A stretch of DNA of 64,000 nucleotides from Cystobacter fuscus DSM 2262 (GCF_000335475.2 NZ_ANAH02000001.1:558001-622000); one strand, 5' to 3'; shown: positions 8,713 through 16,993, counted from the stretch's first letter. Numbers and translations: made by a program. The notes: generated by a model from the letters alone, not told the origin.

Positions 8713-9521
8713 CGTCCTCCACCCTTCTTTCCGACTCACACGAGGTGATTGGGATGCTCTGGAGCGATGCGCAGTCACCCGAACAGACGCGCCTTCTGGG
8801 GCTCGCGCGAGATGCCATCCACTTCGTTTTCGCTACGGGACAGCGGTATCAATTCTCAGACTTCCGCGAAGCCCTCTCGTCTGATACCCACCCTGCCGCG
8901 ACCGTCGGCCCGCCTCCAGATGGCTCCGCGAGCATCGAGGAGCGCATGGACGGAGCGGCTGGCTTCTTCACGAAGCTTCGCGACGAGGCCGATTCCTCCG
9001 AGGAGAAGAAGCGTCTCCAGGTCTTTCTCGATGCATTCCACTTCATCGCCTTGACCGGTCAGACCGGCGCTTTCGGGGAGTACCTCGAGCACGTCGAGGC
9101 GGGTGCACCTCCTTATGCTATTGCCTCTTTCGATACGAGAGAGGAGGCGGAAGCCTGGCTTGGAAATCACCCCAATCCTCCCGATTTCGCCAACGTGCTG
9201 ATCGCGAACGGCTATCACGATGTGTTCCATGACCGTGAAACGAACGTCCGCCGCCTGCTGCGCAACCGCGGTCTCGAGTACTACCTCGCGGAGCTCGCAC
9301 AAGAGGAGCCTCCCGTCGCCGCCGCGTCTTTCGCCAGCCTTGAAGAAGCAGAGGCCTGGCTGACGGCACAACCCGAGCCAGCCAGATGGGCGTGGGTGTC
9401 CATCGCAGGTGAGCCCTACCTCGCGGTGTATCATCCCAACATCGGCCACCGCGCCCTCTACCCACTTTCCATGGCCAAGGGATACGAGCTGCCACCCGAT
9501 GCACCGCAGGGGAGTGCGTGA
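8709..9521 (+). CDS. Hypothetical soluble partner protein with two internal repeats
   Basis: The ATG overlaps the upstream lipoprotein stop codon in an ATGA, giving a 270-residue soluble protein without signal peptide. Two related units each contain an EEAEAWL motif: ASFDTREEAEAWLGNHP near residue 141 and ASFASLEEAEAWLTAQP near residue 206, each followed by an aromatic-rich beta-strand (YHDVFHD, YLAVYHP). The N-terminal half is acidic and helical. No enzymatic motif is visible. Because it is coupled to a lipoprotein of toxin-like layout, an immunity or chaperone role is possible, but this is inference from position alone. Confidence 0.65.
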   Translation: MTSSTLLSDSHEVIGMLWSDAQSPEQTRLLGLARDAIHFVFATGQRYQFSDFREALSSDTHPAATVGPPPDGSASIEERMDGAAGFFTKLRDEADSSEEKKRLQVFLDAFHFIALTGQTGAFGEYLEHVEAGAPPYAIASFDTREEAEAWLGNHPNPPDFANVLIANGYHDVFHDRETNVRRLLRNRGLEYYLAELAQEEPPVAAASFASLEEAEAWLTAQPEPARWAWVSIAGEPYLAVYHPNIGHRALYPLSMAKGYELPPDAPQGSA

Positions 9522-9587
9522 AAGGCGTCGATGACGTCGAAGAGACGCGCCTGCGGGGTGCTGGCGCGTCCACTTCTCACGTACGCC

Positions 9588-9610
9588 GATACGAGTCCTC
9601 TGATCCCCTT
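9588..9610. repeat. Degenerate half-copy of the palindromic repeat
   Basis: The segment GATACGAGTCCTCTGATCCCC matches the right arm of copy A (GATACGAGTCCTTTGACCCC) with small changes; I see no matching left arm. It lies in the 94-bp gap between two convergent genes. Confidence 0.4.
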
Positions 9611-9615
9611 GGAAC

Positions 9616-10374
9616 TCAGGGCTGCACGGAGCGCGGCAAGGGCTCCGGCTTCTTCACGGGGATGAAGCACTTGCCCTGGTACTCGGCCGTGTTTCGCGGA
9701 CAGGGCGCATCCAGCTTGTGTTGGATCCAGCATCCCCCCCGGATTTCCGTCTCCGTCCCTTCGAGACACGGCGGCTTGCGCTGTTCCTTGAAGGGCGCCT
9801 CCGGCATCGGATAGGCGATGACCGCCAGAGCGAGGTCTTGTCCATCCGCGAAGAACGCAGACTCGCCGGGCGTGTCATCCGCCCGCCCGGGCTCGGGCGC
9901 GTGAGGCCCGAGTAACGACCAGACACCGAGGCCCACCACGAGCACGGCAACCCCAGCGGCGGCGAGCCACGTCCTGGAAGGACCCACCCGGCACACACGC
10001 GAGTCCCTGGACCCCAGGCCGAGCGCGGGCCCGCTGGCGAGGTGGGCGTCTACCTCGTCATCATCCTCCACGCGCTTGAACGCGGCCGTCATCAGGACCA
10101 GGAGGTTGGTCAGCTCCGACGTACGCACCGAGGCGGGCGCCTGTTCCACGTCCACCGTCACCGAGTCCCGCTCCGAATCGTAGATGAGACTCATCCGACA
10201 ATCGCCCCCGGGTTGCCACTCCACGTCATCTCTCGGAATGAGCGTCAGGGCCGGAGTGCCCGTGGCCACGTTCCGCGCTTCATGGAGGCGCCCCAGGCGG
10301 GCATCCACCTCGTAGCACCTGCCCAGTTCGAAGGGCCCCGGTCCACCGACCTTCCCGCTCTTATCGTCCGCCAT
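9616..10374 (-). CDS. Single-pass membrane protein of a kinase-associated myxobacterial type
   Basis: A 252-residue protein starting MADDKSGKVGGPGPFELG. The N-terminal 135 residues are soluble and mixed alpha/beta; a single membrane helix follows (WLAAAGVAVLVVGLGVWSLL). The short outer segment has four cysteines, in CLEGTETEIRGGCW and CPRNTAEYQGKCF, probably forming disulfides. Myxobacterial Ser/Thr kinase operons often include proteins ending in this GGCW...CP...YQGKC module, so a link to the kinase locus at 12.4-15.1 kb is plausible. It is on the opposite strand to the two small pairs beside it. No catalytic residues are seen. Confidence 0.7.
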   Translation of the reverse strand: MADDKSGKVGGPGPFELGRCYEVDARLGRLHEARNVATGTPALTLIPRDDVEWQPGGDCRMSLIYDSERDSVTVDVEQAPASVRTSELTNLLVLMTAAFKRVEDDDEVDAHLASGPALGLGSRDSRVCRVGPSRTWLAAAGVAVLVVGLGVWSLLGPHAPEPGRADDTPGESAFFADGQDLALAVIAYPMPEAPFKEQRKPPCLEGTETEIRGGCWIQHKLDAPCPRNTAEYQGKCFIPVKKPEPLPRSVQP

Positions 10375-10608
10375 GGTGAGGCTCCTGCGTAGAGACTCAC
10401 AGGGGACCGGATTTGACCCCTCAAGTCAAGGAGGACCAGGAGCCCTCTGCGGTCAGTCCAACGGGGTTTCCTCACCGGACTGCGGACCCGGAGCGGGTGT
10501 CGTTGGACCAGGAGTCAAACGACTCGTAGGGGGAGAAGTGTCGATATAAGACCTTTGACACCTTCTCAGGGACACCTTCTCAGGATGCTTGCTGTACTAG
10601 CGGTGGGG
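10375..10608. other. Gap between divergent genes, holding palindromic repeats
   Basis: Contains repeat copy C and, at about 10405-10420, another fragment resembling the repeat's right arm (GATTTGACCCCTC). Promoters for the two divergent neighbours must also lie here, but I cannot pick out convincing boxes. Confidence 0.4.
10511..10562. repeat. Palindromic intergenic repeat, copy C
   Basis: Left arm 10511-10527 (GGAGTCAAACGACTCGT) and right arm 10546-10562 (ATAAGACCTTTGACACC) flank an 18-nt loop. Over about 60 bp it matches copy A almost base for base apart from scattered changes. The trailing CTTCTCAGGGACAC is itself duplicated just downstream. Confidence 0.65.
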
Positions 10609-11127
10609 ATGATCAAGCTGAAAACCATCGTTTTGAGGCTCGTTCCTCTGTGGCTCGGCGCCTGCGCGACCATGGTCGTCGGCGGCATCCCACCGAGTTC
10701 GTTCGAGTTTCACCCCACGGTTCCTGTCGGCGGCGGGCTGCCGGGGGGATGGATGGTGGCCCAGGTGGTCATCCAGCTGGGGAGTGCTTCTCCATCGGAC
10801 CCTCGAGCGGTCTGGTGCGACATTGAAGTAGGCCTTCCGCAGGTGAACCACTTGGGCCCGGTTTCCAATGAGGCGGCTCAGGTCACATGTGCCGCGGCAG
10901 CCGATCAAGCCGCCCGCATCGTCTTGCAGCAGAAACTGGCGGTGTCCGCTCTTATCTGCAAGCGATTCCAGGAGAGAATGGAGGCACTCATCAGTCAATC
11001 GATCCCAGGAGTCCGCGTCACCAAGATCCAGACAGCCGGGCTCCAACCCAGACGATTCCCAGATGGGGATGACTTCGGCCTGCTCGGATGGCCCGCGAGC
11101 CGTAGGCTGTCCTCCATCAACAGATAA
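10609..11127 (+). CDS. Small lipoprotein of unknown function (toxin-like position)
   Basis: I start at the ATG at 10609, which gives a compact lipoprotein signal (MIKLKTIVLRLVPLWLGAC); an ATG at 10585 and a TTG at 10555 are alternatives. The mature part has a glycine-rich N-terminus (VPVGGGLPGG), a central segment with two cysteines and an alanine-rich helix (AQVTCAAAADQAARIV), and a basic C-terminal part with RVTKIQTAGLQPRRFP. No known domain is recognised. It is followed after 22 nt by a small soluble protein, repeating the lipoprotein-plus-partner layout at 8077-9521, so a toxin/immunity pair is possible but unproven. Confidence 0.6.
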   Translation: MIKLKTIVLRLVPLWLGACATMVVGGIPPSSFEFHPTVPVGGGLPGGWMVAQVVIQLGSASPSDPRAVWCDIEVGLPQVNHLGPVSNEAAQVTCAAAADQAARIVLQQKLAVSALICKRFQERMEALISQSIPGVRVTKIQTAGLQPRRFPDGDDFGLLGWPASRRLSSINR

Positions 11128-11149
11128 TGACAGGGGAGCCACTTTCTTG

Positions 11150-11722
11150 ATGCCACTCACAGCTGCTGAACTCACCGACCTGGTCCACCGCTTCTACCCG
11201 AGGAATGTCTACACCACGGATGCGCGGTATGAATCACAGGCGGAAGCTGTCGAACTGCGCGCCTTCAGGAAGGCAGCCCAAGAAGACAGCAGCGCATGGA
11301 CTACACTGCTGCAACGCATCCGCCAGGAACTGCCAGAATGCAGTCTCTGGGAACTTCCCTTTTTGATCTACGATCCCTGTCGCTGTGTTCGAGTATCGCT
11401 CGCGGGCTCACCGGTAGGAGCACCCGAACAGAAGGCCGTGGTGCTACTCGCCAGCATCCTCGCGCCCGTGCACCACATCTACGCTTCCTGGCAACAAGTC
11501 GAAAACCATCGAGTCATCAAGCAGCAACTCTGGCATCCGCCGCTTCCTCCCGAGTACCAAACACTTGAGACCCGGTTGAACTCGCTGGCGCAGTCCGTGC
11601 TGGGGACGTCCACACTGCCCAACGAGGTTCTCTTCACACCAGTTTCAGACGTTCAAGTGGGAAACCTGGACCTGGGTCATGCCCAACTCATCCACTGCCT
11701 CTTCACGGATCGGCTCTGGTAG
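11150..11722 (+). CDS. Hypothetical soluble partner of the upstream lipoprotein
   Basis: An ATG at 11150 with AGGGGAG upstream opens a 190-residue soluble protein (MPLTAAELTDLVHRFYPRN). It has an aromatic, acidic N-terminus, a DPCRCVRVSLAG strand in the middle and a helical region, HHIYASWQQVENHRVIKQQ. No catalytic motif or membrane segment is visible. Position directly after a small lipoprotein suggests an immunity or chaperone partner. Length and composition fit small immunity proteins, but the sequence alone does not prove it. Confidence 0.6.
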   Translation: MPLTAAELTDLVHRFYPRNVYTTDARYESQAEAVELRAFRKAAQEDSSAWTTLLQRIRQELPECSLWELPFLIYDPCRCVRVSLAGSPVGAPEQKAVVLLASILAPVHHIYASWQQVENHRVIKQQLWHPPLPPEYQTLETRLNSLAQSVLGTSTLPNEVLFTPVSDVQVGNLDLGHAQLIHCLFTDRLW

Positions 11723-11755
11723 TTCACCCTCGTCAAGACACCGCTAGAGCACCGA

Positions 11756-12331
11756 TCAGACTTCGATGAACCTGGGGCCACTCAGGCCCTCGTCTTCCAG
11801 TGCCCGTTTCACACGCTCGGAGACGATGAGGGCCACGGGCCAGCCCCATGGCCGGAAGATGTGGGCGTCCCCAACCTTCTCGGGGTCCACTTTCAGCCCG
11901 ACCACGTTCCGGTAGTGGCCCACTCTCTCGGGCTCTCCATGACGGGGTTCCCAGAAGGAGAATTCTTCGCACCGAGCCTCATCCACGCACCGGATGAGGC
12001 GAAGGGTGTTGAGGACGAAGTAGGGATCGGGATGCTCTTCGACCCGTGCCGGAATGAGCTGTATCTGATGTTGGATTCCCAGTCGCTCACAAAGGGTGGC
12101 GAACCGACCATTGACCACCGCGAAATCGAGGCCCGTCTGGCTAAAATCCAGAGCACGTCCCCGACGGTATAAAGGGAGGACAAGCGGCGCCTCCCAATGG
12201 AGCGCCCTGCCTTGCAAGAAGTCCTGGGGGATGATTTCTCGCCCCTGATCATCCAGCGGGCTTTCCACATGCCAACGTCCCTCGAGGTGCACGTCGTCCA
12301 TCAGGCGGAAGTACCTGGATTGAGGTCTCAT
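11756..12331 (-). CDS. Imm11 (DUF1629)-family immunity protein, apparently orphan
   Basis: This 191-residue protein begins MRPQSRYFRLMDDVHLEGRW. It shows the Imm11/DUF1629 layout: an N-terminal target-strand region, central NTLRLIRCVDEARCEEFSFW, then HYRNVVGLKVDPEKVGDAH and the conserved end IFRPWGWPVALIVSERVKRA. The second Imm11-like protein in this window (50552-51145) shares the same blocks: FKCVDEKNS, GLRIDTSKIENARVFRP and GWEVALIVSEELKA. Family members protect against polymorphic toxins. No toxin gene lies next to it on the same strand, so it looks like an orphan immunity gene. It is convergent with the gene at 11150. Confidence 0.78.
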   Translation of the reverse strand: MRPQSRYFRLMDDVHLEGRWHVESPLDDQGREIIPQDFLQGRALHWEAPLVLPLYRRGRALDFSQTGLDFAVVNGRFATLCERLGIQHQIQLIPARVEEHPDPYFVLNTLRLIRCVDEARCEEFSFWEPRHGEPERVGHYRNVVGLKVDPEKVGDAHIFRPWGWPVALIVSERVKRALEDEGLSGPRFIEV

Positions 12332-12420
12332 GGTTGTTTCGTGAGGGGATTGTTGAGCCGCGACCCAGGCTTACAGATATCGCCCGCGATTTCATCGAGT
12401 GCTGCGTGGTGTTCAGGGCA

Positions 12421-14283
12421 CTATGGCCACCGCCAGACGGCATTTACCGGAGCGGTTCGCAGGAGCTGGACGGTGCCGGACTTGGAGCCAGGCTGCCGGA
12501 GCATGCGCCCGTGAGGGCCGCCCAGGGCGATGCATACCGGGTACTCTTTGCCGTGAGGCAACACAGCGCGCGTGTAGCGGCCGATGACGGCCTCCCGGCC
12601 CAGGTCATCTGTCAGACCGGGGCCCGTCCACAGCCTCCCATACAGCAGCGTCCCCTCCACCAGCAGCCCTTCCCCGGTCGTGACGCGGCCGACGATGGGA
12701 CCCTCCTCGTAGGTTCCGTAGTCGCCCCCCTCTACGGGCTGGGTGACGTCAATGAGGGCGTTAGTAAAGCTGCCCTCGCGCATCCCAAGTTCCTTGAACA
12801 TGGCCGTAGTGGCGTCCACCGGGCAGTTCGCCGACTCGGGCCGCACCTGGGCCCCGGGGCACCCCATGCCACTAGCGGCGCACAGCCATGCGGCGAGAAC
12901 ACTCGAGAGCGAGGAGCTACGAGGGGCGGCAACAGGGTGGGTGGAGTCGGGCACGGGCGGGGTTCCTCTCTGGGCTGTGGCGGACGCACCAGGCGCCGCG
13001 GGTGAGGGCTCGAGCAGCGCTCGTCCGATGAGCAGGCCGATGGCACCCACCAAGAGGACGCAGGCCAAGGCGATGAGGAGCCACGCCCTCCGAGGGCTGC
13101 TCACCGGGGGGCCGGCCTTCTCTCCTGGGGGCACATCCTGCGGCTGCGCTACTTCGGGTGCTGTCTGCGGCTGCGCTACTTCGGGTTCTTCCTGCGGCTG
13201 CGCTACTTCGGGTGCTGTCTGCGGCTGCGCTACTTCGGGTTCTTCCTGCGGCTGCTCAGCGCTCAGATCCTGATCGAGCGGCGCCTCTGCCAGGCTCTCC
13301 TCCGGGTCGGTGAGTGGAACCTTCCAGGCGGGGGATGCCCTTTCCTTTTCGGCGGCCTCATCCAGCGCCTGGAGCAGCGCCTGGGTGTTGGGGTAACGAT
13401 CCTCGGGCTTCTTCTCCAGCAGCTTCAGGGCGATGTTGCTGAGGGAGCGCGGCGCCCTCGGGTTGAGGAGGTGGGGTGCGGCGGGGACAACGGTCGCGAT
13501 GGCCGCCACCAACTCCCTGTCCGGCAGCTCCGGGTCGAAAGGGTGCCGATCCGTGAGGCCTTGGTAAAGCAACACCCCCAGGGCGTACAGGTCCACGGGC
13601 GCGCCTCCTTGGAAGGGCTCGCCCCGCTTCCATGCCTCGGTGCGCGTGTAGGCCAGGAGCTCGGGTGGCAGCAGGTGCAGCACACCTTCGGGCAGACCCA
13701 TCGTTTTCGTGAGGGCTCCGGGCAGGCGCACGGTGCCAAAATCAATGAGATAGGGTCTGCCGTCCGCCCGGCGGATGAGGAGGTTCTCCGCCTTCAAGTC
13801 CCGGTGGTACACGCCGCGCTGGTGCAGCGCGTCTACGGTGCGCACCACGTCGCCGAAAGTGTCCACGAGCTTGCCGGCATGAGGGTTCTTCCTCCAGCGC
13901 CACTCGTGCCAGTCGTCTCCGTCCACGTAGTCGGTGACGATGAAGGGGTAGCCCACGCGTGGGTCGGGCCAGAAGTCCACCGCGAAGGCACGCAGGAGGT
14001 TGGGGTGGGAGGAGTAGGTGAAAAGGGCTGCCGCCTCACGCGCCATCTGCCGGTAGGCGCTCTTCTCCTCTACGTACTTTTCCTCCGAGAGGTCCTTCCG
14101 AGAAGTGTTCTTCCGAGAGGTAGAGAGGGGGCGCAACCCCATCTTCAGGGAGTAGAAAACCCCCTCCCGCTCGACCTTGAAGACGCGGGAGGAGCCTCCC
14201 CGGCCCAGCACCTGGACGATGCGCCAGGGGCCTACCGTGTCGCCAGCCCTGAGGTGGTCTGGGTGCAGAGCCTCTGCGGTCAT
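12421..14283 (-). CDS. Receptor-type Ser/Thr protein kinase with outer C-terminal domain
   Basis: From the ATG at 14283 the 620-residue protein has a Hanks-type kinase: Gly loop GRGGSSRVF, catalytic lysine in YSLKMG, HRD loop in YHRDLKAENLL, DFG in LIDFGTVRL and PPE in LLPPELL. After about residue 340 comes a Glu/Pro/Gln-rich linker with a 9-residue tandem repeat (PEVAQPQ core), then a membrane helix (AWLLIALACVLLVGAIGLLI) and an outer domain with Cys residues that presumably senses a signal. It lies 11 nt after the DUF2381 gene, so they form an operon; such pairs are common in myxobacteria. All key kinase residues are present, so it should be active. Confidence 0.9.
   Translation of the reverse strand: MTAEALHPDHLRAGDTVGPWRIVQVLGRGGSSRVFKVEREGVFYSLKMGLRPLSTSRKNTSRKDLSEEKYVEEKSAYRQMAREAAALFTYSSHPNLLRAFAVDFWPDPRVGYPFIVTDYVDGDDWHEWRWRKNPHAGKLVDTFGDVVRTVDALHQRGVYHRDLKAENLLIRRADGRPYLIDFGTVRLPGALTKTMGLPEGVLHLLPPELLAYTRTEAWKRGEPFQGGAPVDLYALGVLLYQGLTDRHPFDPELPDRELVAAIATVVPAAPHLLNPRAPRSLSNIALKLLEKKPEDRYPNTQALLQALDEAAEKERASPAWKVPLTDPEESLAEAPLDQDLSAEQPQEEPEVAQPQTAPEVAQPQEEPEVAQPQTAPEVAQPQDVPPGEKAGPPVSSPRRAWLLIALACVLLVGAIGLLIGRALLEPSPAAPGASATAQRGTPPVPDSTHPVAAPRSSSLSSVLAAWLCAASGMGCPGAQVRPESANCPVDATTAMFKELGMREGSFTNALIDVTQPVEGGDYGTYEEGPIVGRVTTGEGLLVEGTLLYGRLWTGPGLTDDLGREAVIGRYTRAVLPHGKEYPVCIALGGPHGRMLRQPGSKSGTVQLLRTAPVNAVWRWP
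13138..13259 (-). repeat. 27-bp tandem repeat within the kinase gene
   Basis: Four full units and a partial fifth of a 27-bp sequence (CTGCGGCTGCGCTACTTCGG plus seven variable bases) lie in frame and encode alternating TAPEVAQPQ and EEPEVAQPQ units in the juxtamembrane linker. In-frame units mean copy number can change without breaking the protein. Confidence 0.9.
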
Positions 14284-14294
14284 GGACGGCCTTC

Positions 14295-15140
14295 CTAGAG
14301 TTCCACTGCGCCAATGACAAGGTGCCGCCCGCCGCCCTTTTCTCGCAGCTCGAGGTGGAGCACCTCCCCGGCCGCCCAGTAGGGCACCTCCGTCTCCGCC
14401 ACCACCAAGCCGACGTCTCCTGGGGCGAGCTGCGGCCTGTCCATGCGGACGGAGCCCCCCCTTACTGGAGTCCCGTCCGCCCTGGTGAGCCGAGCCTCCC
14501 CGGGCGTCCACGGCTGCTGTCCGGGCAGGTTGTGCACCCGGACGGCGGCCAGCGCCCAGGTGCCTGCCCGGTACCCAGTGCCGTCCTCCAGCTTCATGCC
14601 AGCTTGGACTTGGGAGCTCGGAGCGATGGAGATGGGCCGCGCTCGGACGCCCTTTCGCTCCAACCGCCCCGACAGCACCAGGCTGGCGGGCCCGCCGGCT
14701 TCGCACTGGGCGAGTTCCACCTCCAGCACATCCAGGGAGCGTTGCATGCGTGCAACGTCCACCCGGGTGTCCACCACCGTGGGGTGGGAGACGAGCGCGA
14801 AGACGGCGAAGGCGGGGGAGACGCCGTCCTTGTAGCGCACCCGCACGCCCAGCCGCTCTCCGTCCCCTGGGGGAACGAGAGGCTCGAGAAAGAGGGTGCG
14901 CTCGCCCACGTCCACCAACCGGAAGCGCGTCCGCTGCCCCTCTACCTCTACCGAGACCCTGTCGATGGGCGCATTGAAGACGAGGGTGGTAGCGATGCCG
15001 GCCGCCACCTTCACCTCCGGCACCGGCTCGTCAGGGCTGCTGGGGACGACGACTTGTCGCTCCTGACGCTCGCGGGCCGGAGGCTGGGGCTGTTGCGCGG
15101 CCGCAGCGCTCCCCATCAAGAAGAGAGCGAGTGGAAGCAA
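14295..15140 (-). CDS. DUF2381 / TIGR02268-type exported protein
   Basis: A TTG at 15140 is the first usable start I see; it gives a signal peptide (LLPLALFLMGSAAAAQ). A GGAGG lies further upstream, so the true start could differ by about ten codons. The 281-residue protein is beta-rich throughout, with a conserved N-terminal strand pair (GIATTLVFNAPIDRVSVEV) and no enzymatic motif, matching the paralogous family often found beside Ser/Thr kinases in myxobacteria. It is the first gene of a two-gene operon with the kinase. A role as a periplasmic ligand-binding or sensory partner of the kinase's outer domain is inference. Confidence 0.75.
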   Translation of the reverse strand: MLPLALFLMGSAAAAQQPQPPARERQERQVVVPSSPDEPVPEVKVAAGIATTLVFNAPIDRVSVEVEGQRTRFRLVDVGERTLFLEPLVPPGDGERLGVRVRYKDGVSPAFAVFALVSHPTVVDTRVDVARMQRSLDVLEVELAQCEAGGPASLVLSGRLERKGVRARPISIAPSSQVQAGMKLEDGTGYRAGTWALAAVRVHNLPGQQPWTPGEARLTRADGTPVRGGSVRMDRPQLAPGDVGLVVAETEVPYWAAGEVLHLELREKGGGRHLVIGAVEL

Positions 15141-15288
15141 CGGTAGGAGTCGTGCCAGAGTGTAGTACCTCCGGAGTCTACCCTAGCAAATGTGGTGCAG
15201 CGCCAGAGCCGAAAGCGCGGGGGGGGGCATTGATGCACCCCTGTGGCGTTCCCGCCCGCAGAAGGTGTCGAAGAACTCGTTGAACTCG

Positions 15289-15816
15289 TCACACCGTGCG
15301 CTGGAGGCGCTCACGCGCCTCGAGCCACGCGCGGGGAATGGACTCGCGGCCCGCGCTCAGCGCGACGAGGGACCCCACGATGGCGCAGGTGGTATCGCAA
15401 TCTCCCTGTCCGGCCACCGTGCTCCAGAGCGCCGCCTCGTAGTCCTCCAGGTGCCGGGCCGTGCACCACACGCAGAAGGGCACGGTGTCCTGGGCGAGCA
15501 CGCGCCGGCCACTGCCCAGGGCGCGCGCCGCGGACGTGGGAGTGGCCTCGAGCGGCCACTGCCGGGCCTTCTCCAAGCCCTCGCGTGTCTCCCCGGGTGG
15601 AGTGTGCTCGAGCACGGCGTCGAAGAGCTCTCGCGCGGGCCCGCGCTGCTCTCGCCAGCGGTGCGCCCAGGCCGCCGCCACGGCGATGGTGATGGCGCCC
15701 GCCTGGCCCTCGGGGTGGAAGTGCGTCACCTGGGCCGACAGCCGGGCCTCGGCGACGCAGCGCTCCAGCTCCGTGGCGAACCGCTCGGCGCCATCGGTGG
15801 AGGAGGGAGAGGTCAT
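15289..15816 (-). pseudogene. ADP-ribosylglycohydrolase, N-terminally truncated
   Basis: The 175 codons match only the second half of an ADP-ribosylglycohydrolase (usual length about 300): ARLSAQVTHFHPEGQAGAI, then the C-terminal metal-binding AGQGDCDTTCAIVGSLVAL. The first half, which holds the N-terminal metal-binding acidic motif, is missing; upstream sequence runs straight into the 3' end of the oxidoreductase gene. An ATG with a good ribosome site (AGAGGGG) is nevertheless present at 15816, so a shortened protein may be made. It would lack half of the dinuclear magnesium site and should be inactive. Intact enzymes remove ADP-ribose from proteins or other targets. Confidence 0.65.
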
Positions 15817-15879
15817 GTCCCCTCTTTACCCCAGCACCCCACCCTCTCCAGGGTCCTCATGCTTCCTCTACGTGCTCGT

Positions 15880-16869
15880 CTACAAGCGGAAGGCGAGCTT
15901 GCCCACCATCTTGCCGGAGGAGACGGTCCGGTGCGCCTCGGCGAGCGCGGCGGGCTCCAGCACGCCCGCGTCCACCGTCAGGGTCGAGGTGAGCACGCCC
16001 TCGTCCAACAAGTCGGCCACTCGGTCGAGGATGGCCTGCTGGCTGGCCATGTCCGGCGTCTTGTACATCGACTTCGTGAACATGAGCTCCCACGAGAAGC
16101 TCGCCCTCTTGCCGAAGAGCTTCCCCATCGGCAGCGGTTGCTCGGGCTCCACGATGGACACGATGCGTCCTCCTGGCGCGATCAGCTCCGCCATCGTCTC
16201 GAAGTGCGCATCCGTGCCGACGCAGCAGAAGATGGCGTCCACGTTCTTCAGGCCGAGCGCCGAGAGCTGGGCGGGTAGGTTCTCGCGGTGGTTCACCACG
16301 TGGTCCGCGCCCATCTTCTTCACCCAGTCCCGGGTGGTGTCGCGCGAGGCCGTGCCGATGACGGTCATCTTCGTCAGCCGCTTCGCCAGTTGCACGACGA
16401 GCGAGCCGACGCCGCCGGCCGCGCCGATGACGAGGAGGGTCTTGCCCTGCTCGACCCGGAGCTGCTCGTACAGACCCTCCCAGGCCGTGAGCGCCGTGAG
16501 GGGGATGCTCGCGGCGTGGAGGTGGTCCAGCTTGCGCGGCTTGTGGCCGACGATGCGCTCGTCCACCACGTGCAGCGACGCGTTCGTGCCCTCCCGGGTG
16601 AGGTCACCGGCGTAGAAGACCTCGTCGCCCTCGCGGAAGCGCTTCACCTCCGAGCCCCGAGCGACGACGACGCCCGAGGCATCCCAGCCGAGGCTCTTGC
16701 CCGGCCGCTTCGCGCGCACCTTGGTGTCGACGGGATTGACGGAGACGGCCTTGACCTCGACCAGGAGATCATACGGGCCGGGCTGGGGGACTTCTCGCTC
16801 CACGAACTCGAACCGGCTCGTATCGGTGGGGCTGACGACGAGGGCTTTCTGGGTCTGGGTGGGGGCCAT
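15880..16869 (-). CDS. Zinc-independent MDR-family quinone oxidoreductase-like protein
   Basis: A 329-residue medium-chain dehydrogenase/reductase starting MAPTQTQKALVV. The N-terminal GroES-like domain has VSVNPVDTKVR; the NAD(P)H-binding Rossmann motif is VIGAAGGVGSLVVQLAK near residue 145. It resembles the zinc-free quinone oxidoreductase branch that reduces quinones or enals with NADPH. It is divergent from a LysR-type regulator across a 124-bp gap. LysR proteins typically control the gene they diverge from, so regulation by that neighbour is likely. Confidence 0.85.
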   Translation of the reverse strand: MAPTQTQKALVVSPTDTSRFEFVEREVPQPGPYDLLVEVKAVSVNPVDTKVRAKRPGKSLGWDASGVVVARGSEVKRFREGDEVFYAGDLTREGTNASLHVVDERIVGHKPRKLDHLHAASIPLTALTAWEGLYEQLRVEQGKTLLVIGAAGGVGSLVVQLAKRLTKMTVIGTASRDTTRDWVKKMGADHVVNHRENLPAQLSALGLKNVDAIFCCVGTDAHFETMAELIAPGGRIVSIVEPEQPLPMGKLFGKRASFSWELMFTKSMYKTPDMASQQAILDRVADLLDEGVLTSTLTVDAGVLEPAALAEAHRTVSSGKMVGKLAFRL

Positions 16870-16993
16870 GGTGGCGCTCTCCTCGGAAGAAGGTGGAAAC
16901 CGAGGCCGGCGCCTCGATGACCCGGAACTTGCGTTGTTCCTGGCAAATGAAAAAGGCTTCCCCAGGACGAGCACTCTTGCCGGGGATTCACGA

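Noticed and set aside
13138-13259. Regular 27-bp repeats considered as a CRISPR array
   Set aside because: There are no spacers: units are contiguous, in frame and encode a protein linker.
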